A stretch of DNA of 64,000 nucleotides from Bedellia somnulentella. Lineage: Eukaryota; Arthropoda; Insecta; Lepidoptera; Bedelliidae. Below the pieces are notes generated by a model, which was not told where the DNA came from, searched no databases, and worked only from the letters and a program-made list of their open reading frames with translations. Positions 10,168 through 22,600 of this stretch are shown one piece after another (within the stretch, counting starts at the first letter, position 1; each line of letters opens with the position of its first letter). The DNA lies in assembly GCA_963576735.1 (NCBI GenBank), contig OY755171.1:4340001-4404000 (forward strand). The letters are read 5' to 3'. A program made the position numbers and the translations under genes.

Positions 10168-11477
10168 GACAAAATTTTCACAGAAACAGTTGGACTAATT
10201 CTCATGTATTGTTTTGGTATATTTAGAAGGTCTGAGACCGGAACGCAGAATATTTTTATGACGCATTAATGTCAAGGCTCAACCATTTCTTTTTTCTATT
10301 ACATGGTTGTTCATATTATCTCGTACTATATAAAATTGAATTCATTAAAATATACTTTTGATTGTACTTTTAGAGAAATGCGCAAAGATATTATAATTAT
10401 GAACAAAAAAAGATGGATGGATGGATGGATAGAGGAAAACCCAACTTTCGATACAAAATTCGATGAACAACAGAGTCATGTTTTTTTAAAATATCTTTTT
10501 AACCACGCAACAAAACCCGATGAAACTTTTATTTTATTACATCTTTTTATTCTTTTGTAAGAACTTATCGAAATATACGAAACGTTAGAGACCTTAATTT
10601 AAATATTACTCGAAGTAGTTATATTCATAAACAATGTGTTTCAAAATTAGTCCAGTTGGTGTATACTAAAAATGATTTACAAAATTTTCCTAGCATACGT
10701 TAACACAATCATTGCGTTGGACCGTAGTTCCATATTTTCAGATGAAATGAAATTTGAGTCATTTTAGTGCCCTCAAAGGTGGTAGGCTAAACTTCCGGTA
10801 GAATAGTACACTGCTCTGTAGTCGGCAGCATGTTTCAATTCAGATATAAAAATACTAACACTTGTTCCGGCACATGACGTGAATATACGAACGAGGGATA
10901 TACTTGTACAAAACTATATTGCCGATTTGTCCTATGTTCGAACATCCCTTATTATTTTCGCGTCTTGAAATGTTTAAAGGTCGGCGAAGACCAATTTATG
11001 TAAATTTTAGGAACAGTAAATTATTGAACCTGGAACCTTTAAACTTTGTTTTGAAAATAATACACTTAACAGTAGCAAGGTGTTCCAAATATTAGTTTGT
11101 AGACTAATCTTTACAGTACAAACCTTGCTTGGCCTAAAACCTACAAGGCCGAGAACCAGCGAGTAAAGTATGATGATAAATTTTGTCATTGTAGCTAAAA
11201 AAGTAAATTAAGGTAACTAAAGGACTTACGTTGCTATCGCAAATATATTTATTTTTATTTAACATGGGACATGGGCTAAAAAATTAATTTATTTGAAATC
11301 TTAGCCTGATTTTGTGAAATAAATAGTTAAAATTATATCCTTTCGTCACCTCATACGCTTCACGATACCAATATCTACGGCAAATCGAAAACTATTTTTC
11401 GCGGGCCTTTCAGAAACCGATTAGTTTTAGAATCGCAATAGCTTTTGAGAACTGAGGAAAGGTTATCCTATAAATAC
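10168..11477. other. No gene recognised
   Basis: AT-rich. Short open frames are without family resemblance. A small 'ggat' microsatellite lies near 10411-10430. No repeats matching the named families. Confidence 0.5.
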
Positions 11478-11700
11478 ATACATATACTCACGCCATCAGT
11501 TCCCATTGGGGCAGGCAGAGACTATCGATCGCCACGTTCTACGATCCTGGCAAACCTCACTAGCTTCGTTTAAATTCACCAATCTTCAAATACATGCTCT
11601 TTTGTACTTCACATTTCGGACGTCTGCCTTTATAAGCACACTCTCTATTCGATCCAAATGTGTCCTCCAAGGTCGTTCTCCGCTAACATTACCATCGATA
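11478..11700 (-). mobile_element. RTE-like LINE 3' fragment
   Basis: Starts with the LINE 3' end in reverse ('actcacgccatcagttcccattgggg') and runs to 'aacattaccatcg'. It is directly followed by a SINE-C. Its inner end coincides with the recurrent truncation point seen in other copies. Confidence 0.82.
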
Positions 11701-11860
11701 ATTTAAATCTTTTTGTTCATGAAAACCTCATGCGGGGATTATTACTAATAAATAAAGAATAAATAACGGAAAGAAAATTTTCGACACAGGCGGGATTCGA
11801 ACCCGCGACCTCGGGTATACGCCCCCGTCGCTCTTGCCAATTGAGCTACCGTGTCAATGG
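11701..11860 (-). mobile_element. SINE-C, non-palindromic copy
   Basis: In minus orientation: tail 'tttaaatctttttgttcatg', AT-rich body, then a tRNA-like head (about 11785-11856). The head has a complete T arm ('gcggg' / 'cccgc'), a D arm and a 7-bp acceptor stem with one G-T pair. Its anticodon arm does not fold in the standard way, with a four-pair stem and 8-nt loop, so I call it a tRNA-derived SINE head rather than a working tRNA gene. It is the only ordinary, non-folded copy of the family here. Confidence 0.7.
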
Positions 11861-11949
11861 CTGCCAGCGCGAAATTCTTCTATCCTTTATTTCTTTTACA
11901 CGTTTTAGTAGTGTTTGCGTTTCCTACCTCTGATTTTTTTTTACAGTAC

Positions 11950-12060
11950 CAGTACCGTGTTTAAACTAGTTATCGCGTGGGATAAAGCAGCCATCTCTTA
12001 CGCACTTACTTAGTATCGTATACTGCCATCTCATTCTAACCGTGCTTGCTATACTGGTAT
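11950..12060. mobile_element. MITE, about 110 bp
   Basis: About 85 bases, 'ccgtgtttaaac' through 'cattctaacc', also occur at about 23170-23275 inside a SINE-A. The flanks 'ccagta' and 'tactgg' are inverted copies of each other here. Confidence 0.55.
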
Positions 12061-13621
12061 TAAAAAGTTTCGACTATTTAGGATTACCGTGAAACACCAT
12101 TATGAAGAGTAACCGTGAACACAATAAAGCTGACAGGAAGACTACAATAAAAATATGGTCCCAACATTTTTTCTATTAACTCAAAGAAAAGTCCGGAATC
12201 CGAGTGTTGTAATTTATATTCCTGCGTGGACAAACAGGGACACAATAAATCTGAACACGTAAAGCTTGTCATAAAAACGTCTTTTCTTATTTTTGTGGCA
12301 AAATATATTCAGAAATGGCCTTAGCATGATTTTGGTGTCACAAAAAGACCGTATTTTACAAAAGAACAACAAGCCCTCTGCGGTATGCCAATATTATTAT
12401 TACTCTAAAAATTCTAGAGAGTAATAATAATAGAGTAGTGTATAAAATAATGGCGTAAGTATATGTATGGATATATATAAAAAAATGCGCATCGAGCACA
12501 TCTTTCGTTCACTCACAACAGTCTTATACATCCTCCTACGTTTACAATATATTTGCTTCTCGCACCATCTAAAATTAGTCTGGAATCTCTTACCTATAGT
12601 GATCACTTTTATAACTGTATTGTACTTGAAATGGTACGCGGCCGCCATGTGCCACTTTACTTCAAAAGCATCGGATTCCATAGAAATATTCCATCTCACA
12701 TACAATCCCCACGAAAAAAGACGGGCTAGAATATTAATTAAATAAAACTTTATCTTGTTTATAAGGCTGCCTTAATAATAAGAAGTTATAAATAAATATT
12801 GTAGAAAAAAGAAAATAGCTTATTTCAAAATTATTCATAAACAAAGTTTTTCTCGATAACAATTAAAAAGGGTACTTATGATATTTCTTAGAAATGGTAA
12901 CCAAGAGGGTAGCTTCAAGGAATATTGCGTACCTTTTTCAATGCAAACTTGTACAATCTCCAGTAACTTTGAAAAGTTTGCTTCCATTGTTTTTTAAATT
13001 CAGCTCATTATTAATAAAACCAAATCCGAAATTACATTGAAATTTGACGTTTGAATGATGCCTATTATTATGGACTTTTTAATCTTCATAAGATAAGGAC
13101 TTAAAAAATATTTTGGAAATGTGGAAAAAACATTTAGTGAATTTCCACCCCATCATTGGTAACATGAATATGTTAGAGCGAGACTGCCACGTGAAAAGTG
13201 AGATGCTGATATATTTTGTATAATTTTTCACTTGTCTCATGACAAGACGCAACTAGATAATCGAAAAGTTATTGACTTTAAAGTCAACGATTTGTCACTT
13301 TAAAGTATCAGTTTAAACTGACGCAAAATGAGACAATAAACCAATGGTATTTGAAACGGGCCGGCGGTGCTACAAATCTATGCGAGGTTTATATTAGCAG
13401 TAATTATTATCCGAGCTTTGCTAATAGGGTCGAAAGCCAAATCTATGTTTTGTCGATTGAGTATTGGCAGTACTGTTTAGTTGCACGATAGAATTCAATT
13501 ACTAACTAGATCAAAAAGTTTATTTATGTTACTTAAGAACAACAATAGCTTTTAGTTATGTTTTGTAGTGATCATGACTCTATGTTAGTCATTTTGTGAC
13601 CATCCATTTCCGAATTATAAA
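12061..13621. other. No gene or repeat recognised
   Basis: AT-rich sequence with only short unsupported open frames. It may be single-copy host DNA. A 16-base perfect palindrome 'ttgactttaaagtcaa' sits at about 13273-13288. Confidence 0.5.
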
Positions 13622-13745
13622 GCTGTGTAGTGCGGCTAGGAATAGCACTACGCTTTTACTGTTGGGGGTGTTCGTAAGAGGCGACTAAGGATATTGGGGC
13701 TTTTTAAGTGATTTTTGGGCGATGCGATTGGACCCATAACCAAGA
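13622..13745 (+). mobile_element. SINE-B, 5' part
   Basis: Carries 'gtagtgcggct', 'gtaagaggcgac', 'ggggcttttt', 'gggcgatgcg' and 'aatctttattt', then breaks off into a GC-richer repeat. Confidence 0.75.
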
Positions 13746-14440
13746 ATCTTTATTTCAAGACGCACGGCAGTGCGTCAAGCCAAGCCAAGGCGGCGAGCGC
13801 GCACCGTGTGTATATTACACGAACCATTTGGAGCGACTTTTTACACCATCATAACTCAAAATCTAATCAACATAAACCAACCAAATTTGGCTCATTTGTT
13901 GATATCAAGGATACAGACTAGTAGCCCAATTTCCATAAATACATAACAAAGGGTTATTAAGATATTAACGTCCAAAAATCGCGATTTTTTTAGTGACTCA
14001 CTGACATATAGATCAAAAACCTAACCCACTTCCAGATATCCCAGGAAGTTGAAATTCGGCATCCAGGTCGGTGATCAAATATTAACAAAGGAAAAAATCT
14101 GAAAACGGAGATTTTTTAAGATTTTTCAATATTTCCCTCACAAGAACATTTTGTACAGAAATCATATAGCGGGCAAGACGCGCGGGGTGAGGGGCAGGGG
14201 CGGGGCATGACGGCCAAAGCGAGCGCCAGCCGCAGCCCGCACGAGTTGCCCAGTCTGCATTGGCGTTTCAATAAAGATGGACGTGGAAACGGTCGCAGCC
14301 GCGGCAGTCTATCTAATAGCATTTACCGCAGCCGCGCTCATACGCGCGAGCGATCCCATGCTGTACGGTTGTCTAGCGAAATCCCGCCTATAAGGTTGAG
14401 TTTTATGCTTCGTCGTCGTATGAGTTACAGCTGGTAACGG
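13746..14440 (+). mobile_element. Interspersed repeat, possibly the 5' part of a PIF/Harbinger-like element
   Basis: Starts 'gcacggcagtgcgtcaagcc'; this repeat is familiar to me from lepidopteran sequence. An ATG at 14277 opens a 38-residue frame beginning M-D-V-E-T-V-A-A-A-A-V-Y-L-I-A. That recalls the N-terminus of some Harbinger nucleases, but the frame stops at 14391-14393. No 3' end is visible before the next SINE. The family assignment is a guess. Confidence 0.35.
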
Positions 14441-14556
14441 TGTTGTAAATTCAGCTTTTTTTCTTGCTGATTGTTTTTAGATTGGGTTGTTTGTAGGTTT
14501 GTTTCTTTTGCCAAATTCATTGATTTGTTTGATTAAAATAGTAGATAGATAGTAAG

Positions 14557-14921
14557 CATAACATAACATAAACGTTCACGCCGAATATCCCCGAAGGGGT
14601 TGGCAGAGGTACTAATACTTCTGAACATCACGTGACTTTGTGACCTGGTGTTCAGAGTACCCACGTTTTGCATGGACAGTGTACTCACGTGATAGGGGGC
14701 AGGCCTATCGCCGTTTTGTACGAATACACTGTCACATGACTAAGTACAACTCAGCCATGTGGGTTTCCTCGCGATGTTTTCCCTCACCGTTAACAACCAT
14801 GATAAATTAACCACACATATGTCTTTAGAAAAGACAAATTGGTGTAGGCCCGACCCAGGATTTGAACACTAGTCGTTTGCACGATAACCGAGTGTTCTAC
14901 CCACTGGGCTATCACGGTTGC
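14557..14921 (-). mobile_element. SINE-A, full length
   Basis: Minus-strand copy: tail 'ataacataacataaacg', then the body, then box B-like 'ggatttgaac' and box A-like 'ctacccactgggct'. It belongs to the subfamily that carries 'actagtgttcaaat' in the head. Confidence 0.85.
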
Positions 14922-14935
14922 TTAAATAGGCTGTC

Positions 14936-15641
14936 CTCGGTTTGTAAACAAGCGAGCGAAGGAAATTCTAAAAAAGAACGAAGATGATTCATCATTAAAA
15001 GCTGATTTAGAAAATGTTATTACAATAAAAATAGGTGCACGGGTAACGTTACGCAGAAATATTGATGTGAGTAAAGGTCTATAGTAAATGGGTCAATAGG
15101 AGTGATAGAAAAAATTCATTGGGATGTCGATAGAAATAATACTGCACGTAAAATCACAATAAAATTTAGTCATTTAATATATGAGCTAGAACGTATAAAG
15201 ACAAAGTTTCAGATATAATGCATTCGTTCACCGGGAACAATTTCCAATTTGCATAGCTTATGCAATCACTATTCACAAATCACAAGGACTTAGTCTGGAC
15301 AGCGCTCTTCTCGACATAGGCTCTTCGATATTTAGCAGAGGACAGGCTTATGTTGCGCTCTCTAGAGTTAAAACACTCGATGGAGTACATCTCATTAACC
15401 TCGATCCCAGTCAAATTAAGGCACAAGAAAGCTCCATAATAGAATATAATCGCCTTCGAACAATATACCGCCCTGACTTGCCGCATTTAAACATAAACAG
15501 AAAACGAGTAAAAAAAGTTACAGATACTGAATGGGCAATGCGTCTAAATATTTCTAATATCCAAGACGGTGAAGATCATTGTTCAAAAAATAAAATCAAA
15601 CGCAGAAAAAAAAATACCAACTTATTTCTTTACAAAAAGTA
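14936..15641 (+). pseudogene. PIF1-like helicase, C-terminal relic
   Basis: Plus-strand remains of the last third of a PIF1-type superfamily 1 helicase. Recognisable pieces in order: 'GARVTLRRNID' (about 15030-15065), 'VNGSIGVIEKI' (about 15083-15115), 'ITIHKSQG' (about 15265-15290), 'YVALSRVKTL' (about 15350-15380) and 'NRLRTIYRPD' (about 15448-15477). Small insertions near 15081, 15215 and 15230 break the frame. From about 15230 the frame is open to the TAA at about 15639. Sequence and intervals differ from the helicase of the Helentron at 1.4-9.3 kb, so it belongs to another family. Such helicases occur in Helitron-like elements and other insect repeats; I cannot tell which. It lies just before a large palindrome. 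Confidence 0.7.
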
Positions 15642-15649
15642 ATGATATC

Positions 15650-16095
15650 CCACCAAAAACATTTTAAATGTAAAAAATGTTAGCCAAGCAAATACAATAC
15701 AAAAATTTATAATATGTTAACTAAAAGACTTCGCAGACAAAAGGATTGATATCTGAATGGTTGCCAAGCACTGCAGATAATCCTGAAATACAAAGTAGAT
15801 ACAAGTTAAATAAAAGTTTTAATTTAATTTGGCTAGTTTTCACCACAAAATCAAATTAAAATGTACCTAGCAGATAAGTTGATTATCATGATAACTCGTA
15901 TGTGGAAAGGAGCCAAATTAAATTAAAACTTTTATTTAACTTGTATCTACTTTGTATTTCAGGATTATCTGCAGTGCTTGGCAACCATTCAGATATCAAT
16001 CCTTTTGTCTGCGAAGTCTTTTAGTTAACATATTATAAATTTTTGTATTGTATTTGCTTGGCTAACATTTTTTACATTTAAAATGTTTTTGGTGG
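15650..16095. repeat. Foldback element: 185-bp perfect inverted repeat, 76-nt loop
   Basis: Arms 15650-15834 and 15911-16095 are exact reverse complements as far as I can read, with no mismatch in 185 bases. The outer end is 'ccaccaaaaacatt'. The same terminal motif opens the foldback at 33583-33755, so this is a foldback or MITE family. Identical arms imply a young copy or ongoing correction between arms. A SINE-B fragment follows directly. Confidence 0.88.
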
Positions 16096-16175
16096 TTACA
16101 ATCTTTCCTCATATAACATCCAAAACTGGCTGAGAAAATTCGTATTCTGAAGCTCTGGCTACCCCTTTTTGATTT
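16096..16175 (+). mobile_element. SINE-B fragment
   Basis: Matches the middle of SINE-B ('caatctttcctc', 'aaaactggctgag', 'gaagctctggctacccctttt') and begins exactly at the end of the palindrome. Confidence 0.65.
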
Positions 16176-18450
16176 TATACTATGTAGTTATTTGAAGTGA
16201 ACTGAAACACAATTTTGTAAAAACTAAATAAAATAAAATAAATGGTTTAAAATTTTGTTTCCAGTACAGCAATTCTGAAATCCACTGATACAACACACAT
16301 TCTTGCCAACATGCCCACATTGTATTATGCTTTCATTTTAATGTAAATCCCCAGTTTTCATAATAAACATGGTTAGGGTGACAATGAGTCGGGATTAAAA
16401 GTGTTGCCAGGATAAAATTACAATGAAAAGAAAGCGACACTGGTCCATTATCTCGTATTAGATAAAAGCAAAATAAATAACCATTAAGTCGCGACCCAAG
16501 TCACGTGATGTCGCGGGAAGTGTCGCTTGTGAGTAATAAAAAGCTGGAGTTTTGTGTAACTGCTTCATAATCTTAAGCATTTCATTTTATTCACGAGAAC
16601 ATCATTTGAAATAAAAAGTTAGTCTACAAGTATGAGGTCGATGTTTTCATGCTACATTACACATTTCATAGTAAGATATAGATAGTTAGGCGGGTGTTAC
16701 AAATAATAGCTTATTTAATCCACATTTTTTATTCCACATTTTAATTTTATGTTGTAGATTGAAAAGCTTTTGCTATAAGTAAATTCAATAATATCTTTTT
16801 GAACAAAAATGGGACTGCCTTCACAGCTACTTGATGGAATCCGAAATTTTCATACAAAAGTCGATAAGTAACAATGTCATCGACGTATGCATTTTGGAAT
16901 TTTAGAATTATTTTTTTAATCACGCAACCTTTAACATTAAGTGTGACTACCTTGGAAGCATATTTAACGGAACAGAAAATAAACTTTAGGAGTCCATAGC
17001 CTAATAAAGGAGGTATCACGAATAAAACATATAATCGAACTCAGTACCTCTTTTTTTGAAGTCTGTCAAAATGATACTTATCAAAAAAACCCTTTATCAA
17101 GGGATTTGTTACCTTTACAGTTTGAAAGGTTTTTTGGGCCATATTATATATTAAGTTTTCCTTATAATTATAATGCTTATGAAATAGGGAAAATGCTTGC
17201 TTAGTAGTTTTAGTCTGTTTTAATTAAATTTTCTTTCCAGCTATTTATTAGAATCCACAACCGAATTATTGTATACCGTACCCTTATTATATATTGTTCT
17301 TGAAAAGTAAATAAACAAGAAGCGAAACCTAACCGCATTCACCTTTTTTACACTGTTTGATAAAGTTGAAATTTTCTTTGTACCACATAATTAAAGGTCC
17401 AAGCTTAAAAATGAAAACACTGAATTCAGTTTACGTTATAGTGACTCAGCACACTGTTCTATTTTAGCACAAAAGTTCTAATTTAATATAAAGGAGAGTG
17501 CTTAGGGAACTGGGTGTATGTGCCATAATTGTGCTGTTATTTTTCTCATGAGCAGGTGAACTTAAATGGACTGTACTGTTTCAGCCAGCTAGCTTAATAA
17601 CTTTGGCGCTTACATGACATAACATATAACAGTGTCTACAGTGTTTTCCACCTTATGCATTACTAGACAAATAAAGATCCCGGAACTTACATAGTATTAT
17701 GTACACAACAAGTAAGGGATTGATTCGCCATTAACTTTTGTAGTAGCAAGAATAGGTAAGGATACTGAACTTATAAGTAACAGTACTAATACTGCAGCGT
17801 ATTTTAACAAATTATCGTTGATATTTTTTTATATTACTTATAACACTTATGTATTTTTTTATACTTTTTTGTTTATATTTTAGATTGCCAATAAGAGGGT
17901 GGGTACACAAAGCAAGAATAAAATAGTACTAAAGTAATAAGAATAATTTTATACCAAATAATCCAAAAACGAAAACCTTTAACGAAAAAAAAACGAGAAA
18001 CCAGAATGTGGTTTTAAAAGGCTATATTCTACTGTAAGATGTTAAAGTGTGTGTTAATTATAAATTATAAGTATCATCAATTTTAAATAGGTAAGTGAAA
18101 GTACAATGAAACGAAAAGTAACAATTCCGTGATTAATTATGCAACTATGAAGTGAAATAAAATTCGGAATAGTTACGTTTATCTGATAATAACAATTATA
18201 GCTTAATGTAATAGCTAATACGGTTATCCTAGGATAAATACAAGGTGCAAAATTAAAGCCCAAATGAACGATAACTTGTTGAAGATACATATTGAGTTTT
18301 AAGGTTACCGTACGTTTAACAGAAATTGCACTTACAATGGTACTATCTTTTTTAAATCGTTGCAGTTTCTTATACATAAAAAAGGTTTGTTGTCATCTTT
18401 TCGTGTATATATTTGACAGTTCATTACCCATGTATATTTATACCCATATT
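16176..18450. other. No gene recognised
   Basis: About 2.3 kb of AT-rich sequence with no long frame and no match to the repeat families here. The part around 16380-16620 is a little less AT-rich. It may be host intron or intergenic DNA. Confidence 0.5.
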
Positions 18451-19383
18451 TTGTAGCTTACACTCGGGGGTTCCCCAGGGATCTCATTTGGGCCCTCTTT
18501 TGTTTAACGCATACTTGTATGATATTTACAGCGTCTTTGGAGAGTCAAATTTTATTATGTATGCGGATGACAAAAAGATTTACTGCGACATTCGCAATGA
18601 CAACGACTGCGATAAGCTTCAAAGGGATCTCGATAACTTGGCAGCATATTACAAAGCCAACAAAATAAACCTTAGCGTTTCAAAGTGCGTTCAGATATCT
18701 TTTTCACGCAACCTTCGACCTATCCAGCATACCTACTACTTAGATAACCAGCCAATAAAACGAGTTAACTCCGTGAAAGATCTAGGAGTCACCTTGGATT
18801 CGAAGCTCACTTTTGAAAATCATTTAGACGATATCACCGATCGCGCTTATCGTAATTTGGGCTTTGTTATACCCTCGTATGTGAGCCTTTTAATGATCTT
18901 AATTGTATAAAATCTATTTATTACGCATATGTTCGTAGTGTTCTAGAATTCGCTTCCTCTATTTGGTCCCCGCATTATCTAAAGTATATTCAAATGATTG
19001 AGTCGATACAGCGCATATTTATACGTCACTTGGACTTCAGAACTAAACGATGGGACTGCACCTACGAAACGTCATGCAAACATCACAAAATATTACAACT
19101 TGACCAGCGCCGCATTCTTTTAGACATGTTAGTTCTGCATGATGTTTTGAGTGGTCGGATGGATTGTCCCAACGTAGTTTCCAAAATTGGACTAAACACG
19201 CTCAGAACTCGCCATACTTTTAGAAAAATGTTTCACTTACTTTTTGCTAGAACCAACTATGCTCATAACGCGCCTATTCAACGAATTTTAGATGAGTACG
19301 ACAAATATTTTTATTCCCTCGATCCGTTTGCACATTGCAAGTCTATTTTCAAACGCTTGGTTCTAGACGCTATAGTTGTTTAG
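18451..19383 (+). pseudogene. Jockey-like reverse transcriptase, C-terminal part, frameshifted
   Basis: The first piece has 'SGVPQGSHLGPLLF' and the catalytic 'YADD' at 18560-18571, followed by the thumb-like 'VKDLGVTLDSKL'. The frame shifts between about 18872 and 18890. It continues in the next frame through 'YYAYVRSVLEF' and an R/H-rich C-terminal region to the TAG-free stop TAG/TAA zone at about 19381. Motif spelling fits Jockey-type LINEs. The missing N-terminal half and the frameshift mean it is inactive. Confidence 0.8.
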
Positions 19384-19808
19384 GTAGATTCAACCATTTC
19401 TATGTCCTATTATTTAAATAAGGTTTTACTATTATATAACGTTTATGCATATCATTACAATCACATTCACATACATACACTCACATTCACATATACACAC
19501 TCACACATCATAACACACATTACACACACCGCACACATTATCATTCAAGTATCATCAATTATCATTACTATTAAATTTTATTCTTTTCTCAATTGTTTAG
19601 CATTTTTACATATTTTTTTGTTCTTTTTCTGTTGTTATTTATTTTGTCTTTAGATAGTTTAGTTTATTTTTTTCTTTTGAATTAACTGTGTGTGTATCTT
19701 GTTTTAACTTGTGATCATCTGTTATTGGCCTTATTTACTGTACTGTTTCAACTTACTATATAATATGTGTTGCTGTTGATGATCCTTATATAATAAATAA
19801 ATAAATAA
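18451..19808 (+). mobile_element. Jockey-like LINE, 5'-truncated
   Basis: Starts abruptly inside the reverse transcriptase domain and ends with a 3' untranslated region (19384 on) and an 'ataaataaataaa' tail (about 19790-19808). A 5' truncation with an A-rich or repeat tail is typical of target-primed reverse transcription. I could not find the target duplication. Confidence 0.8.
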
Positions 19809-19930
19809 AAGGACATGTATGAAAATATTGATGGATGTAAATGAAGTTAGAAAGGTTTAACAGGATAGAAAGTTGTGATCGATAGTCTTTGCTTGCCCCA
19901 AGCGGAACTATTGGCGTATATATTATGTAT
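19809..19930 (+). mobile_element. RTE-like LINE 3' fragment
   Basis: Diverged copy of the last ~120 bases ('gacatgtatgaaaatattgatggatgtaa' region onward), joined directly to the Jockey-like tail. Confidence 0.65.
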
Positions 19931-20107
19931 GGACATTTTAATTGACAACGGCCATTTACTGAAACAAGATATAGGTTTTATTCCTACTGATGACAAAGAA
20001 TTATGTAATGTTTTTTACTGTTTGTTACTACGTCAAGTTGACACTACACCTTAGCCTCATATGTACATAATCAATAATGACACCTAGTGTGTGAAACTAT
20101 ACGACTG

Positions 20108-20340
20108 CCAACTGCTCACGGCTATAAATCCCTGGACAGGGTAGCCAGAGCTTCGGTATAAGAAATTCCGCAGACAGTTTTGGAAGTTGAGTGGGAAAAA
20201 GATTGTAAAATAAATGTTTTGGTGATGGGTCCCCAACCGCATTTCTCAAAAACCACTTTAAAAGCATCAATACCCTTAGCCGCCACTTAAGAATAACTAA
20301 AAAAAAATGAGGTAGCGCTATTCTAAGCCGACACTACATA
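20108..20340 (-). mobile_element. SINE-B copy
   Basis: Minus orientation, nearly full length: 'ctcacggctataaatccc', 'ccagagctt', 'gtgatgggtccccaacc', then 'agccgacactaca'. Confidence 0.82.
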
Positions 20341-21257
20341 GCATGCCTGCCAACTTATACTACGTTTACAATCTTGCAAGTCATTCTAAAGCTAAGTATC
20401 TATTAGAGAAGAAGAGAAAGTAGTTTGTCACTGATATTTTATCCATAAAACACCTCATGGCATATAAAATATGAAGTCGCCGAACTAAAGGAAGAAGACT
20501 CGTCATAAAATATCGTATTTAAATTATTTATTACATTTTTATTTATTTATTTATTAGGCATGCACATAGTACAACATCATAATATTATATTTTCCAAAAG
20601 ATATAATGTTTTGCTCAGATGCAGTACCAAAACAGCATGCACAGCATTACCTAGTAAGTTTAACTATACAATGTTTGATACAAATATAAATGATTCAAAA
20701 TAAAATAATGTAAATTTAGTTCAATGGAAGTTCGTATATAAACAATTTCAAAAAGAAAAATAAACAAAGATATTTTAAATAAATTGAAACTAAATTAAAA
20801 TTGAGATCAAATTAAAACATTAACAGTATAAAAAAGAAATAAAATAAATTAATATTAAAATAGTTTTTCTTAAAGTAAAGTATTACACTTACATCTATAG
20901 ATATACAAAAAATGTGTAAAAGATCACACTACCAATTGTTTAGCCACTTTGGAAAGTGGTATATTAAGGAATATATAATAAGTTTTATGCAAATGTTAAT
21001 TAACTGTAGACATTTTGGATTGTCAATAACTATCATATTTAGCATACTTTTTGTGGTTCCAAGTCCAATATCGAATGTCGTAGCAACCATTATTTTAAAA
21101 CTGATACACTAGCGTCTTACATAATTGATTCAAGCATAAATTTTTTCAAGGATCTAATAAAAGATTTCAGTAAATATAGCGCCCAATTGCTACTCATTAC
21201 TTGAACTTTGCTTCTGAAAGAAGAGTGAGAGTGAGTCTTCAACTTATAAATATAACA
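20341..21257. other. No gene recognised; possible old LINE 3' end
   Basis: Very AT-rich. The stretch from about 20535 ('atttatttatttattaggcatgcac') resembles the reversed tail and 3' region of a LINE, without coding sequence. Nothing else recognised. Confidence 0.4.
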
Positions 21258-21490
21258 TACATACACTCACAGCTATAAATCCCTGAAAAGGGTAGCTAGA
21301 GCTTCGGAATATTACTTATTCCTTAGCCACTTTTGGAAGTTGGATAAAGTTTTTATTTAATTTAACGATGTTGGTGATGGATCTCCAACTGCATCTCCCA
21401 AAATTCACTTAAAAAGCCCCTATACCTTAAGTTGCCTCTTACGATAACCCACAGATAGAAATGGGATAGTGCTATTCTAAGCCGACACTA
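21258..21490 (-). mobile_element. SINE-B copy
   Basis: Minus orientation, near full length with all the usual blocks, preceded by a 'catacatacactcac' tail. Confidence 0.82.
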
Positions 21491-22269
21491 CTTATGAATT
21501 ATATATTGAAATAACTCCATAACTTTCACTCTTAATCTCTGTCTTAGATATTATTGATAGAAAACAAATCATTCAAAGACAAAACTTTCCCTACACATAA
21601 ATTACACAAAGCTGAGACTCTTAAACATAGTTATTTATCCGCGTGACACAAAGTATGCGTATTCTATTTTCGCTGCCATCTCAGCCGCGTAATAGGCAAA
21701 GTATTTGCATAAAAAATTCGCGTCGCCTCCGGCACAAAAGTGCGGAGTTGAGTAACGAGGGTGGAAAACTTTCCAACTTATTATTATAAATGTCGATCAC
21801 TATCGGGAGCCGTTTTGTCCTTGGAGACATCGCCGAAACTATTCTGACATCCATAACTATCAAACTCTTTGCTTGCTTTCAATAGGTGTCATGCGAAGTT
21901 TTACATATTTTCTTTATGAAAAAGAGATTCACTGTGATACATAAGTTTGCTTGAGAAGGAGTTTTTTTTAACCTCAGTTACATTGTAGCTAGACTTGGTA
22001 CTGTTTGCAAAGGACGGACATGTTTGATTAATAAAAGCGAACTGAAAAGAACAATGAAGAAGAATGAGGAAAGATGATGAATGGCGATTAAAAGTGTGTC
22101 TGTTTCAATATGAATTATGGCGTGTGTAAGATATTTTTATAATTTTTAGCATTCCTCTTTTTTGACTTCAGAAGTTATTCTAGTGGTTTTATAATCTATG
22201 ACAACTTTTTATGATAAATGCTTCGATCCTAACACTTCAAGCATTGTTGTAATTATTTTATTGCTTACG
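21491..22269. other. No gene or repeat recognised
   Basis: AT-rich; short frames only. Confidence 0.5.
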
Positions 22270-22600
22270 TACTCCGTTGGCTCAGCGACTCGAAGTGGGT
22301 CTTGGCCTCAGACATAAGAAGTCGCCACTGGTCCCTATCCTGTGCGATCTCTTTCCAGTTGCTTGCCTGAAGTTCGCGCAGGTCCTTCTCGACTTCTTCC
22401 CTCCATCAATATCTGGGACGTCCAACTGGTCTTCAACCGCTTGGTATCCCAAGGTAAACCTTTTTGGCCGTCCGATCCTCCCCCATCCTCTCTAGGTGGC
22501 CAAGCCAGCAGAGCCGGTGGGGTTTTATTTCGCCGATGATGTTGGGTTCAGAAATCAGGTGTTCGATTTCCTGTTTCTTTCTCATTGTCAGAGCCACCAT
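22270..22600 (-). pseudogene. RTE-clade-like LINE, C-terminal ORF relic
   Basis: On the minus strand this reads 'CWLGHLERMGEDRTAKKV' and 'REELEKDL'-type sequence, then 'DRDQWRLLMSEAKTHF'. The W-x-GH-x-x-RM and DR-x-x-WR patterns close the ORF of RTE-type LINEs. Stops and frame changes are present. It differs from the 48.4-50.3 kb element, so it is a second RTE-like family. Confidence 0.65.

Noticed and set aside
11785..11856. A tRNA gene on the minus strand
   Set aside because: T arm, D arm and acceptor stem are good, but the anticodon arm does not fold normally and SINE-C body and tail follow. It is a SINE head.
14277..14393. Domesticated nuclease start
   Set aside because: Only 38 residues before a stop; kept only as weak support for a PIF/Harbinger-like repeat.
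19440..19530. CA-rich direct-repeat stretch
   Set aside because: Simple microsatellite-like part of the LINE 3' untranslated region; no regular repeat-spacer pattern, so not a CRISPR-like array.
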